From Chloroflexota bacterium (GTDB taxonomy: Bacteria; Chloroflexota; Anaerolineae; UBA4142): a stretch of 64,000 nucleotides of DNA. The stretch covers positions 1 to 64,000 of the forward strand of contig JACQYF010000018.1 in assembly GCA_016208315.1 (NCBI GenBank), read 5' to 3'. A program made the translations under genes and the position numbers. How positions within the stretch are numbered: the first letter of the stretch is position 1; every line of letters starts with the position of its first letter. The notes below the pieces were generated by a model. That model saw nothing but the letters and a program-made list of their open reading frames with translations, did not search any database and was not told the DNA's origin. Positions 42,467-53,289 of the stretch are shown here, in pieces.

Positions 42467-43963
42467 CATTTGCTCGACCAAGTTCGCGCGACAATTGCAG
42501 AGCACAGCATGTTTGCCCACGGCGACACGGTCGTGGTCGCGGTGTCCGGCGGGCCGGATTCGCTCGCGCTGCTGCACGCGCTGCGGGCGCTGCGTGACGA
42601 ATTGCGGATCACGCTGCACGTCGCGCACCTCAACCATCAATTGCGCGGCGCTGAGTCGGATGCGGACGCCGAGTTCGTCGCGAATCTCGCGCGCGAGTGG
42701 AAGCTGCCCGCGACCGTCGAGGCGCGTGACGTGGCCGCGTTCGCGCGCGAAAAGCGGCTGTCCCTCGAAGAGGCGGCGCGGCACACGCGGTACGCGTTTC
42801 TCGCCGAGGTCGCGCGGCGCGTGGGCGCGCGCGTTATCGCCGTCGCGCACAACGCGGATGACCAGGTGGAAACGGTGCTGATGCACTTGCTGCGCGGCGC
42901 GGGGCTAGCAGGACTGCGGGGCATGCTCTACGAATTCGTAATTCGTAATTCGGAATTCGTAATTGACAATGCTATCACGGAAAAGGGAATTACGAATGAC
43001 GAATTACGAATTGCAAGACCTTTGCTTGACGTGACTCGCTCGGAGATCGAATCGTACTGCAAGCAGAACGGCTTGACACCCCGTTTTGATCGTTCCAATC
43101 TCGATACGACCTTTTTCCGTAACCGGCTGCGGCATGAGGTGTTGCCATACCTGGAGACGCTGAATCCGAATCTGCGTGAGGTGCTCCGCCGCACCGCGCG
43201 CGTGCTCGCGGATGATTACGATTTCTTGCTGGCACAGACGCGTGAGGCGTACGGGCAGTTTGCGCGTGAGGACGAGGGGGCGATCACATTTGCGCTCGCC
43301 AGGTGGCGCGGTCTCCATCCGGCGCTTCAACGGGGAACGCTGCGTTTGGCAGTCCAACAATTGCGAAACGAGCTGCGGGACGTGGATTGGACGCATGTCG
43401 AAGCTGCGCGGCGCGTGGCAATGGAGAAAGGCGCGGGCGCAAAGGCGACGCTGCCGCACGGGCTGATGCTCGTCGTCGGCTATGATGATTTTGTGGTTGC
43501 CGACGCAACGCGTGAGCCACTACTGCCGGACTGGCCCTTCTTGACTGTGGAAAGAATTGCGCTGCCGCTTCCGAGCGTCGTCGAGCTGCCTGGTTCGGAG
43601 TGGGTGGCGGTCGTGGAGCGGGCTGCTAGCCCGCTAAAAGTGAATGATCGCTGGACAGCGCTTTTGGATGCCGATAAAATTGAAGGGGAGTTGGCGCTGC
43701 GCTGTCGCCGCGCGGGAGATCGTTTTGAACCGGCGGGCTTGGCTGGACACTCGAAATCGCTGCACGAATTCATGATTGACGAAAAGATTCTAAGCGCCGC
43801 CCGCGACCGCCTGCCGATCCTCGTCGCGGGTGATCGCATCTTGTGGGTGTGCGGCTGGCGCGTGGACGAACGCGCACGCGTGACGCAGGATACACAGGAC
43901 GTGTTGCGCGTGACGATTAGAAGGAATTGGACGCGGACGAGCGCGGATGAACGCGGAAAATAA
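42464..43963 (+). CDS. tilS: tRNA(Ile)-lysidine synthetase with an in-frame repeat insertion
   Basis: TilS modifies C34 of the AUA-reading tRNA(Ile) with lysine and ATP. The PP-loop VVAVSGGPDSLALLHAL, VAHLNHQLRG, HTRYAFL and AVAHNADDQVETVLMHLLRG are present, followed by the C-terminal RCRRAGDRFEPAGL domain. Between GLRGM and RPLLDVTRSEIESYC, about 30 residues rich in EFVIRN/DELRIA are encoded by the hairpin at 42929-43016; family members have no such loop. The C-terminal NWTRTSADERGK is also repeat-derived. Start: GTG 42464 is chosen within the upstream repeat, with GGGGG eight bases before; other in-frame GTG codons exist. Confidence 0.93.
   Translation: MHLLDQVRATIAEHSMFAHGDTVVVAVSGGPDSLALLHALRALRDELRITLHVAHLNHQLRGAESDADAEFVANLAREWKLPATVEARDVAAFAREKRLSLEEAARHTRYAFLAEVARRVGARVIAVAHNADDQVETVLMHLLRGAGLAGLRGMLYEFVIRNSEFVIDNAITEKGITNDELRIARPLLDVTRSEIESYCKQNGLTPRFDRSNLDTTFFRNRLRHEVLPYLETLNPNLREVLRRTARVLADDYDFLLAQTREAYGQFAREDEGAITFALARWRGLHPALQRGTLRLAVQQLRNELRDVDWTHVEAARRVAMEKGAGAKATLPHGLMLVVGYDDFVVADATREPLLPDWPFLTVERIALPLPSVVELPGSEWVAVVERAASPLKVNDRWTALLDADKIEGELALRCRRAGDRFEPAGLAGHSKSLHEFMIDEKILSAARDRLPILVAGDRILWVCGWRVDERARVTQDTQDVLRVTIRRNWTRTSADERGK
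42929..43016. repeat. Inverted array of AATTCGT words inside tilS
   Basis: CGAATTCGTAATTCGTAATT words are mirrored by GAATTACGAATGACGAATT words, in frame within tilS. No stop codon interrupts the insertion. Confidence 0.92.
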
Positions 43964-44000
43964 TCCTTTATCCGCGCTTGTCCGCGCTCGTCCGCGTCCT
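43929..44000. repeat. Inverted array of GGACGCG/GCGGATG words
   Basis: GGACGCGGACGAGCGCGGAT words are mirrored by ATCCGCGCTTGTCCGCG words. It spans the tilS stop and lies just before alr. Confidence 0.9.
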
Positions 44001-44030
44001 ATGGAAAAAACCGAATGAAGGAACAAACGC

Positions 44031-45185
44031 ATGCCGATTGATAACGTGCCTCTCCGTCCCGCCTGGGTGGAAGTGAATCTGAACGCGATTGAGCAGAATA
44101 CGCGGCGGCTCGGCGAGATCGCGCGGCCGGCGGAAGTGATGGCGATGGTCAAGGCGAACGGCTATGGGCACGGCGCGGTCGAGGCGTCGCGCGCGGCATT
44201 GCGCGGCGGCGCAACGTGGCTCGGCGTTTATTCCGTGGGCGAGGGGATCGAGCTGCGCCGCGCGGGGATTGACGCGCCCATCCTCGTCGTCGGGCCCACG
44301 CCCCCACGTTGGGCGTGCGTCGCCGTCGAGCACCGGCTGACGCTGACGGTCTTTTCGATGGAGACGGTCGCGGCGATTGCCGACGCCGCACGCGTGTGCA
44401 ATCGCCGCGCGCAAGTCCACATCAAGATTGATACGGGGATGACGCGGCTCGGCGTAATGCCGGAAGAGGCCGTGAATTTCGCGCGCGCGGTGAGCGACTT
44501 GGTCGAGCTGGAGGGCGCGTTCACGCATTTTTCGATGGCGGATACGCCGGATGCCTATGGTGAGGAGGGCTGGGGCCGCGCGTATACCCGGCAGCAGCTC
44601 GCGCGTTTCGGCGAGACTCTGGATGCGCTAGACCAAGCGGGCATCGTGTTGCGCTATCGCCATGTTGCCAACAGCCCGGCGACGCTGAATCTGCCCGAAG
44701 CGCGTTTCAATCTCGTGCGGAGCGGCATTCTGATCTACGGACTCGACCCGTCCCCCGAAGTGCCGCGCCCATCCGGTTTCGTTCCGGCGCTCGCGTTCAA
44801 GACCGAGGTGGCGCTGGTCAAGTCGGTCCCCGCGGGCAAGTACGTCGGTTACGGCGCAACCTTCCGCACGACGCGCCCGACGCGGCTCGCGGTGCTGATG
44901 GTGGGCTACGCGGACGGTTTTCGCCGCGCGCCGCGCCATTACGGCGAGGTGCTCGTGCGCGGCCAGCGCGCGCCGATTGCGGGCCGAGTCTGCATGGACC
45001 AGACGATGGTTGACGTGACGGATATCGAGGGTGTACAGCCGGGCGACGAGGTCGTGCTGATCGGCAGGCAGGGGCCGGAGGAAATTTGCGCCGAAGAGGT
45101 CGCGGAGAAATTAGGGGCGAACAATTACGAGACGATCACGACAATCAGCGCGCGGGTGGAGCGGAGGTATGTCTCTGAGGGATGA
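44031..45185 (+). CDS. alr: Alanine racemase
   Basis: This PLP enzyme makes D-alanine for peptidoglycan. It shows the PLP-lysine motif MVKANGYGHGAVEAS near residue 40, IDTGMTRLGV, VRSGILIYGLDPS and the C-terminal catalytic Tyr in YVGYGATFRT near residue 270, with the AGRVCMDQTMVDVT domain. Length 384 is normal. It lies 67 bases after tilS across a repeat hairpin and is probably in one transcript with the upstream genes. The last residues end in the GATGAGG words at 45176. Confidence 0.95.
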   Translation: MPIDNVPLRPAWVEVNLNAIEQNTRRLGEIARPAEVMAMVKANGYGHGAVEASRAALRGGATWLGVYSVGEGIELRRAGIDAPILVVGPTPPRWACVAVEHRLTLTVFSMETVAAIADAARVCNRRAQVHIKIDTGMTRLGVMPEEAVNFARAVSDLVELEGAFTHFSMADTPDAYGEEGWGRAYTRQQLARFGETLDALDQAGIVLRYRHVANSPATLNLPEARFNLVRSGILIYGLDPSPEVPRPSGFVPALAFKTEVALVKSVPAGKYVGYGATFRTTRPTRLAVLMVGYADGFRRAPRHYGEVLVRGQRAPIAGRVCMDQTMVDVTDIEGVQPGDEVVLIGRQGPEEICAEEVAEKLGANNYETITTISARVERRYVSEG

Positions 45186-45201
45186 GGGATGAAGGATGAG
45201 A
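45176..45201. repeat. One arm of a GGATGAG word array
   Basis: Three direct GAGGGAT words form the end of alr. The full hairpin of this word is at 7880-7961. Confidence 0.75.
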
Positions 45202-45221
45202 CCTCATTGCGTTGCCCATGA

Positions 45222-45431
45222 TTACGCAAAGACCAAGCGGCCTTTCGGCTGAGGAATCGGGTGCCCTAGTTCCTTCGCCGTCTCAATCCACTCTTGAATG
45301 ATTACCTCTAGATTCGCGAGTGCGTCTTTATACGTTGTTCCATCTGCCGCGCACCCGGGTAACTCTGGAACCTCTGCGATGAAGGCCCTGTCCTCGTCGC
45401 TCCAATATATGATCACTTCGTATCTAGGCAT
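45222..45431 (-). CDS. HicB/UPF0150-like protein without HicA
   Basis: The 69-residue product is a compact HicB-type domain: MPRYEVIIYWSDEDRAFIAE, VPELPGCAADGTTYKDALAN, and EVIIQEWIETAKELG. HicB proteins neutralise HicA RNases or act alone as regulators. No HicA is present; only a 12-codon open stretch that ends at the HicB start lies upstream. GAGGA lies before ATG 45431. It may be a solitary antitoxin relic or a HicB-like protein of other function. Confidence 0.75.
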   Translation of the reverse strand: MPRYEVIIYWSDEDRAFIAEVPELPGCAADGTTYKDALANLEVIIQEWIETAKELGHPIPQPKGRLVFA

Positions 45432-45497
45432 TTTCCTCAACGAGTTTTTCACGGCGAGGCATATCGTCATCGGCGGGATTGTTTCTGGGCTAACGGC

Positions 45498-46445
45498 TCA
45501 ATTGCGAGAGAACGTCCCGATGGGGTCAGCCCAGATGTCGGGGAGGCCTTCGATTTCGGCGGCCGGCGCCATGGGATCGTCGTCGTAATCGTCCAACTCA
45601 TCTTCGACCATCTGCTCCATCGCCGAGACGGTAAACCACTCTTCGAGGGCTTCGCGCGCGACCTCGCGGATATCGCGGTCGCGCGAATGCGTAAAGCGGT
45701 CGAGCACCGGATAGGCGCTTTCGTCGCCCGTTTCGCCCAACGCGTAAATGGCGAGCAAGCGCAGCGGCTTGCGGACCGTCTTGCCGCGCGCGATCTCGAT
45801 CAGCGCGTCGGTCGCTTCGTGCAGCCCCAATTCGCCGGACGCGCGGACCGCTTCGTATTGGATCTCCGGATCGGGACTGCGAAGCTCGGCCAGGATATAC
45901 TCGGTCCATTTCGGATCGCCGTTACGCGCCATCGCGAACAGCGCGCTAACCTTCAGCCGCCGGTCGCGATGTTGGTACGCCCATTCGATCAAATCGAGCA
46001 CGTCCGGGTCGTCGGCGCGGAACGCCAGCGCTTCGATGGCATAGCGGCGCGCCTCCAGCGCTTCCTCGGGATCCTGCGCGATGCGGAAAAGGAAATCGCT
46101 CACGCGCACGTAATCCTCCGGCGAGATGATCGTATCGTGACCGTCCCAATCCTCGTACGTGGCGGCCTCGCCTTCGAAAACATAGCGCCCAAGCGCAGAG
46201 ATCGCGTGGGCGCGCACGTCGGCATGAATATCTTCGGCGGCTTTTTTCATTAGGACCTCGATCCATTTTGGATCGGGGTCGTTCCACAAGCAGGCAATGG
46301 CCTCGGCGCGGACCTCGGCATCGGTATCGTCTAACAGTGAGCGGAGCAGGGTGAGGGCGTGTTTGTCAAAAGGGCGATAACCGTCTTCGATGTCCGCGAG
46401 GAGTGTTAGTTTTTCTTTCTTGCTCATTCTCGGCATGCGAGTCAT
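45498..46445 (-). CDS. HEAT-repeat protein
   Basis: The 315-residue product consists of HEAT/armadillo-type helical repeats through most of its length (e.g. DDTDAEVRAEAIACLWND, HADVRAHAISALGRYVF, DREIREVAREALEE-like units), followed by an acidic tail (EDELDDYDDDPMAPAAEI). Such solenoids bind proteins; PBS-lyase-like HEAT proteins also occur in phycobilin contexts, but nothing here suggests that. GGAGGAGG lies nine bases before the ATG. Partner unknown. It is divided from pyrG by about 70 bases on the same strand. Confidence 0.8.
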   Translation of the reverse strand: MTRMPRMSKKEKLTLLADIEDGYRPFDKHALTLLRSLLDDTDAEVRAEAIACLWNDPDPKWIEVLMKKAAEDIHADVRAHAISALGRYVFEGEAATYEDWDGHDTIISPEDYVRVSDFLFRIAQDPEEALEARRYAIEALAFRADDPDVLDLIEWAYQHRDRRLKVSALFAMARNGDPKWTEYILAELRSPDPEIQYEAVRASGELGLHEATDALIEIARGKTVRKPLRLLAIYALGETGDESAYPVLDRFTHSRDRDIREVAREALEEWFTVSAMEQMVEDELDDYDDDPMAPAAEIEGLPDIWADPIGTFSRN

Positions 46446-46512
46446 CCGAGATCGCCTCCTCCCATTTCGAATTGCTGTCTTTAGTATATCACGATTGACG
46501 ATTTTTGGCTAG

Positions 46513-48592
<2,080 letters not shown>

Positions 48593-48689
48593 GAGGTCTC
48601 CTTTGACGTACAGAGTGCAATTCGCTCGGCCCACAAGCGCGCGAGTTCGCTTGCGATGCTATGCTATCACAACTTGCCCACCCTGTCAA

Positions 48690-48718
48690 TTGACGCCCGG
48701 TTTCATCGGGCATATAAT
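48690..48718 (+). promoter_or_regulatory. Promoter of the aldo/keto reductase gene
   Basis: TTGACG (48690-48695) and TATAAT (48713-48718) are spaced by 17 bases. The leader of about 70 bases to ATG 48794 carries GGAGGA at its end. Confidence 0.7.
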
Positions 48719-48793
48719 CTCGCCGGTAGGACAATTTGCTCCCCTCCATTTCATTTCGGGGATCTTCGACAAATTGTCCCACACGGAGGATAC

Positions 48794-49735
48794 ATGGAAT
48801 ACCGCCAGTTTGGTCGCACGGGTCTGCGCGTTTCGCCCATCTGCCTGGGGTGCATGACGTTTGGCCGCGAGATTGACGAGCAAGCATCGCTCCCGATCAT
48901 CCAGCGCGCGCTCGACGCGGGCATCAACTTTTTCGATACGGCCAATGTCTATGGGCACGGCGCGTCGGAGGAGATTGTCGGTCGCGCGCTCAAGGAGGTC
49001 CGCGGCCGCGTCGTCCTCGCGTCCAAGGTCTATGGTCAGATGGGCGACGCGCCCAACGACCGCGGCGCATCGCGCTATCACATCCTGAACTCGGTCGAGG
49101 ACTCGCTGCGCCGCTTGCAGACCGACCACCTTGACCTCTACCAAATCCATCGCTTCGATCCCGATACGCCGCTCGACGAAACGCTACGGGCGCTCGACGA
49201 TCTGGTGCGCTCAGGCAAGGTGCGGTACATCGGCTGCTCGAACTTTGACGCGTGGCAGGTGATGAAAGCGTTGTGGATCGGCGACCGCGAGCATTTGGTT
49301 CGATTCGTTTCGATCCAGCCGCGCTATAATCTGGTTTTTCGCGAGCCGGAGATAGATTTGCTGCCGATGGCGTTGAGCGAAGGATTGGCCGTGATTCCCT
49401 ATTCGCCGCTCGCGGGCGGGTTCCTCACCGGCAAGTACAAGCCGGACGAACCGATCCCGCCGGACACGCGGCTGGCGACCGCGCAGTGGTATCAAGGGAT
49501 TTACGTCAAAGACAAGAATTTCCGCGCCGTCGCGGCAGTGGCCGAGTACGCGCGCCAGCGCGGGATTCCGAAGGAGCAACTGGCGCTCGCGTGGGTGATG
49601 AGCCATCCGGCCGTCACGGCGCCCATCGTCGGCGCGCGCACACTCGCCCAACTCGATACCGCGCTGGCGGCGCACGCATTGAAGATGACGCGCGAGGAAA
49701 GAGCCGAGATGTCGCGCATCGCGGAGGAAGCGTGA
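48794..49735 (+). CDS. Aldo/keto reductase
   Basis: The 313-residue product is a NADPH-dependent [42 protein letters not shown] with catalytic Asp and Tyr, [11 protein letters not shown] with Lys, [20 protein letters not shown] with His, and [16 protein letters not shown] near the cofactor site. It resembles YajO/Tas-type general reductases; the substrate is unknown. GGAGGA lies four bases before the ATG. It overlaps the MoxR gene start (GTGA). Confidence 0.92.
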   Translation: MEYRQFGRTGLRVSPICLGCMTFGREIDEQASLPIIQRALDAGINFFDTANVYGHGASEEIVGRALKEVRGRVVLASKVYGQMGDAPNDRGASRYHILNSVEDSLRRLQTDHLDLYQIHRFDPDTPLDETLRALDDLVRSGKVRYIGCSNFDAWQVMKALWIGDREHLVRFVSIQPRYNLVFREPEIDLLPMALSEGLAVIPYSPLAGGFLTGKYKPDEPIPPDTRLATAQWYQGIYVKDKNFRAVAAVAEYARQRGIPKEQLALAWVMSHPAVTAPIVGARTLAQLDTALAAHALKMTREERAEMSRIAEEA

Positions 49736-50691
49736 CGCCTAACATCGAACCCGTGCAATCCCTTTCTCGACAAGTTTCGCTGAACGTCGAACGCGTCATT
49801 CTTGGCAAGCCGCGCGAGATTGAGTTGGTGTTGATCGCGCTGTTATGCCAGGGGCATGTGTTGATCGAGGATGTGCCCGGCGTGGGCAAAACGATGCTCG
49901 CGCGCGCGATCGCGAAATCGTTTGGCTGCTCGTTCAAGCGCCTCCAATTCACCCCCGACATGCTGCCCAGCGATGTGACCGGCGTGAGCATGTTCAATCA
50001 AAAAACGCGCGAATTTGAATTTCGCCCCGGCCCCATCCTCGCGCAAATCGTCCTCACCGACGAGATCAATCGCGCGACGCCCAAGACGCAGAGCGCGCTC
50101 CTCGAAGCGATGGAAGAGCGCCAAGTCACCGTGGACGGCGTCACCTACCCGATGCCGCAGCCATTCCTCGTCATGGCGACGCAAAATCCCATCGAGTACG
50201 AAGGCACATTCCCGTTGCCCGAAGCGCAGCTCGACCGGTTCATGCTCCGCCTCCATCTCGGTTATCCTTCGAACAAAGACGAGATGGGCATGCTCGACGC
50301 GCAGCGCGTTGCGCATCCCATCGAAGAGATTGGACAGGTGGTGAGCGCCGAGGAACTGATCGCCGCGCAACGTTTGGTGAAAGAGGTGTACGTGGATGCG
50401 CTGGTGAAAGAGTACATCCTCGCGCTGATCGAAGCGACGCGCAAGCACCCCGACGTCTATTTAGGCGCCAGCCCCCGCGGCTCGCTCGCGCTCTACAAGA
50501 CGGCGCAAGCGCGCGCCGCGATTACGGGCCGCGATTACGTGATCCCCGACGACATCAAAGCGTTAGCCGAGTCCGCGCTGGCGCATCGGCTCATCATCAG
50601 CCCCGCCGCGCGCTTGAAGAACGTTGACACGCGCCTCGTGGTTGACGAACTGACGCATTCTGTTGCGGTGCCGGGATCACGACCATTGTGA
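49732..50691 (+). CDS. MoxR family AAA+ ATPase
   Basis: The 319-residue product has Walker [31 protein letters not shown], Walker [21 protein letters not shown] and sensor-region [19 protein letters not shown], the marks of MoxR ATPases, which serve as chaperones for metal-cofactor or vWA proteins. Its usual partners (DUF58 and vWA genes) are not adjacent; a vWA gene lies at 58711. GTG 49732 overlaps the stop of the AKR gene. Confidence 0.93.
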   Translation: MTPNIEPVQSLSRQVSLNVERVILGKPREIELVLIALLCQGHVLIEDVPGVGKTMLARAIAKSFGCSFKRLQFTPDMLPSDVTGVSMFNQKTREFEFRPGPILAQIVLTDEINRATPKTQSALLEAMEERQVTVDGVTYPMPQPFLVMATQNPIEYEGTFPLPEAQLDRFMLRLHLGYPSNKDEMGMLDAQRVAHPIEEIGQVVSAEELIAAQRLVKEVYVDALVKEYILALIEATRKHPDVYLGASPRGSLALYKTAQARAAITGRDYVIPDDIKALAESALAHRLIISPAARLKNVDTRLVVDELTHSVAVPGSRPL

Positions 50692-50751
50692 ACCACAAAG
50701 GCACAAAGGCACGAAAGGAAATTATTGGTGTCTTTGTGCCTTTGTGGTGAG
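50690..50751. repeat. Inverted array of CACAAAGG words
   Basis: CCACAAAGGCACAAAGGCAC words are mirrored by GTCTTTGTGCCTTTGTGG words, immediately before the gamma-glutamyltransferase start. Confidence 0.9.
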
Positions 50752-50761
50752 GACAAGCCAA

Positions 50762-52393
50762 ATGTCGTTTGAATTCAACTCGCGTCGTTCACCCGTGCTC
50801 GCGCGGCACGGCATGGTGGCCGCCAGCCAGCCGCTCGCGGTGATGGCGGGTGTGCGCCTCTTGATGCAAGGTGGCAATGCCGCGGACGCCGCGGTCGCAA
50901 CGGCTGCCGCGCTGAACGTGACCGAGCCGACTTCGACCGGTCTGGGCGGCGATTGCTTTGCGCTGTTTTATGATGCGAAGACGCGCGCGGTCACTGCGTT
51001 GAACGGCTCCGGTCGCGCGCCGGCGGCGCTCACGATTGATCTCGTCAAGCACCACAATCTCCAATCCCCTAACCTCCAATTCTCAAATCCCTATCATGCC
51101 CACTGTGTCACCGTTCCTGGCGCATGCGCGGGCTGGTGCGATTTTATCGAACGGCACGGCACTCTGCCAATGACCAAAATCCTTGCGCCGGCTATCGCGC
51201 TCGCCGAAGAAGGTTTTCCGGTCGCACCGGCAACCGCGTACTATTGGCAGCGGTCAGAGGCGAAATTAGGTTCGGCGTCGGGTGGGCACGCGCTCTTAAT
51301 CAATGGCCGCGCGCCGCGCGCGGGCGAAATATTCCGCAACCCCGGCTTGGCGCGTACGCTGCATGTAATCGCCGAAGGTGGCAAGGACGCGTATTACAAT
51401 GGCGAGACCGCGCAGAGCATCGCGCGGGCGGTGCAGCAATCCGGCGGCGTAATGACAGCGGACGACCTCGCCGCGCACGAGTCTACGTGGGACGAGCCGA
51501 TCGGCGTCACGTATAGGGGTATGCGAGTGTGGGAGTGTCCGCCGAATGGGCAAGGATTAGCGGCATTGATGGCGCTCAACATCCTAGAGGGTTTCGATCT
51601 CGCCCGCCAGAACCCGATGACTGTTGAGCGATGGCACACACTGATCGAAGCCATGCGCGTCGCGTTTGCCGATACAAGTTGGTTTGTTGCCGATCCGAAA
51701 TTCTGCGCGATACCCCTCGAAGGACTGCTGTCGAAAAAGTACGCCGCGGACCGGCGCGCTTTGATTCGTCCCGATAGCGCGACGATGGATACCCAGCACG
51801 GCGCGCCGGTTGCGGGGTCCGATACGGTGTATTTTTGCGTGGTGGACGAAGCGGGCAACGCGTGCAGTTTTATCAATTCTAACTACATGGGTTTTGGCGC
51901 CGGCATCGTGCCGGAGGGCTGGGGCTTTTCGCTCCAAAACCGCGGCGCGAATTTCTCGCTCGATCCGGCGCATCCGAACGCGCTCGCGCCGCGCAAGCGA
52001 CCGTACCACACGATCATCCCCGGCATGTTGACGCGCCAAGTGGACGGAACGTTGTATGCGCCCTTCGGCGTGATGGGCGGTTTCATGCAGCCGCAAGGGC
52101 ATGTGCAAGTCGTCGTCGCATTGATGGACGACGGCCTCGATCCTCAAGCCGCGCTCGACCGCCCGCGGTTCTGTATCGAACCGGCGCATGCGGGCGGCAT
52201 CCTCAATCTGGAAGATGGCGTGCCTGCGGACGTCGTCGAAGGTCTGCGAAAACGCGGCCACAATCTCCAATCCCCAATTACTGATTACGCTCGTGCTCTA
52301 TTCGGACGCGGGCAGATCATCCGCCGCGAGCCGGACGGCGTGCTGTGGGGCGGCAGCGACCCGCGCGGCGATGGATGCGCGGTGGGCTATTGA
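50762..52393 (+). CDS. Gamma-glutamyltransferase family protein
   Basis: The 543-residue product matches gamma-glutamyltranspeptidase-like N-terminal nucleophile hydrolases: GMVAASQPLAVMAGVRLL, QGGNAADAAVATAAALNV, EPTSTGLGGDCFAL and, at the processing site, GSDTVYFCVVDEAGNACSF, where the Thr becomes the new N-terminus. No signal peptide is seen. Two HNLQSP segments (51058-51085 and 52263-52283) come from CTCCAATCC word repeats. The start follows a hairpin repeat; GAGGA is eight bases before ATG 50762. Physiological substrate unknown (glutathione-like or other gamma-glutamyl amide). Confidence 0.9.
   Translation: MSFEFNSRRSPVLARHGMVAASQPLAVMAGVRLLMQGGNAADAAVATAAALNVTEPTSTGLGGDCFALFYDAKTRAVTALNGSGRAPAALTIDLVKHHNLQSPNLQFSNPYHAHCVTVPGACAGWCDFIERHGTLPMTKILAPAIALAEEGFPVAPATAYYWQRSEAKLGSASGGHALLINGRAPRAGEIFRNPGLARTLHVIAEGGKDAYYNGETAQSIARAVQQSGGVMTADDLAAHESTWDEPIGVTYRGMRVWECPPNGQGLAALMALNILEGFDLARQNPMTVERWHTLIEAMRVAFADTSWFVADPKFCAIPLEGLLSKKYAADRRALIRPDSATMDTQHGAPVAGSDTVYFCVVDEAGNACSFINSNYMGFGAGIVPEGWGFSLQNRGANFSLDPAHPNALAPRKRPYHTIIPGMLTRQVDGTLYAPFGVMGGFMQPQGHVQVVVALMDDGLDPQAALDRPRFCIEPAHAGGILNLEDGVPADVVEGLRKRGHNLQSPITDYARALFGRGQIIRREPDGVLWGGSDPRGDGCAVGY
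51058..51092. repeat. Short CTCCAAT(C) word array inside the gamma-glutamyltransferase gene
   Basis: AATCTCCAATCCCCTAACC and related words encode an in-frame HNLQSPNLQFSN stretch absent from family consensus. A second copy of the first words is at 52259-52283 in the same gene. Confidence 0.6.
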
Positions 52394-52469
52394 ATTTAGG
52401 AATTAGAATTTCAGATTTATGATTTGGGCGTGAGCGAAATCCTAAATCCTAAATCTTAAATCCTAAATC
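52393..52469. repeat. Array of AATCCTA/AATTAGA words
   Basis: Left words (TTTAGGAATTAGAATTTC) and right words (CCTAAATCCTAAATCTTAAA) form an imperfect hairpin between the gamma-glutamyltransferase and PIG-L genes. Confidence 0.85.
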
Positions 52470-52483
52470 GCGATGGGGTATAC

Positions 52484-53281
52484 ATGGCCGATAACGAAAC
52501 ACAAATTCAAGACTCCGCCATCCCCGAACGCGGGGTGACGAAGGTAGATACGGGGAAGGAACCGAACGCGCCGGCGCGCGTCATGTCCATTCACGCGCAT
52601 CCCGACGACCAGGAATTCACCATCGGCGGAACGGTCGCCAAGTGGGCGCGCGCGGGCAGCGAGATCATCACCGTCTGCATCACCAGCGGCGATTCCGGCT
52701 CGAACGAGAAAACCGATCCGAACATGAAGAAGGAAGAACTGGTCAAGATTCGCGAGGAGGAACAGCGCAACGCGGCCAAGGCGCTCGGCGTCAAAGAGGT
52801 CGTGTTTCTGCGCTATCCGGACGGGATGCTCCAGCCGACCATCACGCTGCGCCGCGACTTGACGCGCCTGATTCGCAAATACAAGCCCGACGCGGTCCTC
52901 TGCGGCGATCCGACCGTGCGCTTTTACGGCAACTCGTACATGAACCATCCCGACCATCGCGTCGCGGCGGACGTCGCGCTCGACGCGGTGTTCCCATCGG
53001 CGGGCACGCGCTTGATTTTTCCCGAACTGTTGAGCGAGGGGCTAGAGCCGCATCAAGTGGCGCGCATCTTTATTCACGGGTCGGACAAGCCGGACACGTT
53101 CGTGGATATTGGCGCGACGATCGAGGTCAAGATCGCCGCGCTCAGAGAACATCACAGCCAGATCAACGATTGGGATCCGAGCGAGATGCTGAAAGAGTGG
53201 GCAAGAGAGGAAGGCAAAGCGCGCGGGCTGGAGCATGCCGAAGCATTTCGGCAGATGGTGCTCAAGGAAGAGCGCAATTAG
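52484..53281 (+). CDS. PIG-L/LmbE family de-N-acetylase
   Basis: The 265-residue product has the zinc motif HAHPDDQEF near residue 37 and NSYMNHPDHRVAADVAL near 144, both characteristic of the PIG-L family. It is shorter and clearly different from the paralogue at 20345. Lying near a gamma-glutamyltransferase and an MshC-like gene, it could belong to a thiol cofactor route (MshB/BshB-like), which is inference. The start codon follows a GATGGGGTATAC stretch; no strong ribosome-binding site is seen. Confidence 0.87.
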   Translation: MADNETQIQDSAIPERGVTKVDTGKEPNAPARVMSIHAHPDDQEFTIGGTVAKWARAGSEIITVCITSGDSGSNEKTDPNMKKEELVKIREEEQRNAAKALGVKEVVFLRYPDGMLQPTITLRRDLTRLIRKYKPDAVLCGDPTVRFYGNSYMNHPDHRVAADVALDAVFPSAGTRLIFPELLSEGLEPHQVARIFIHGSDKPDTFVDIGATIEVKIAALREHHSQINDWDPSEMLKEWAREEGKARGLEHAEAFRQMVLKEERN

Positions 53282-53289
53282 CCACAGAA

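Noticed and set aside
45432-45497. HicA toxin gene before the HicB-like gene
   Set aside because: Only a 12-codon open stretch ending at the HicB start exists; no HicA motif (GSHxxY) can be read in any frame.
50663-50761. Upstream 33-codon extension of the gamma-glutamyltransferase frame
   Set aside because: It is entirely encoded by the CACAAAGG hairpin repeat and the overlapping end of the MoxR gene; ATG 50762 begins at the first conserved segment.
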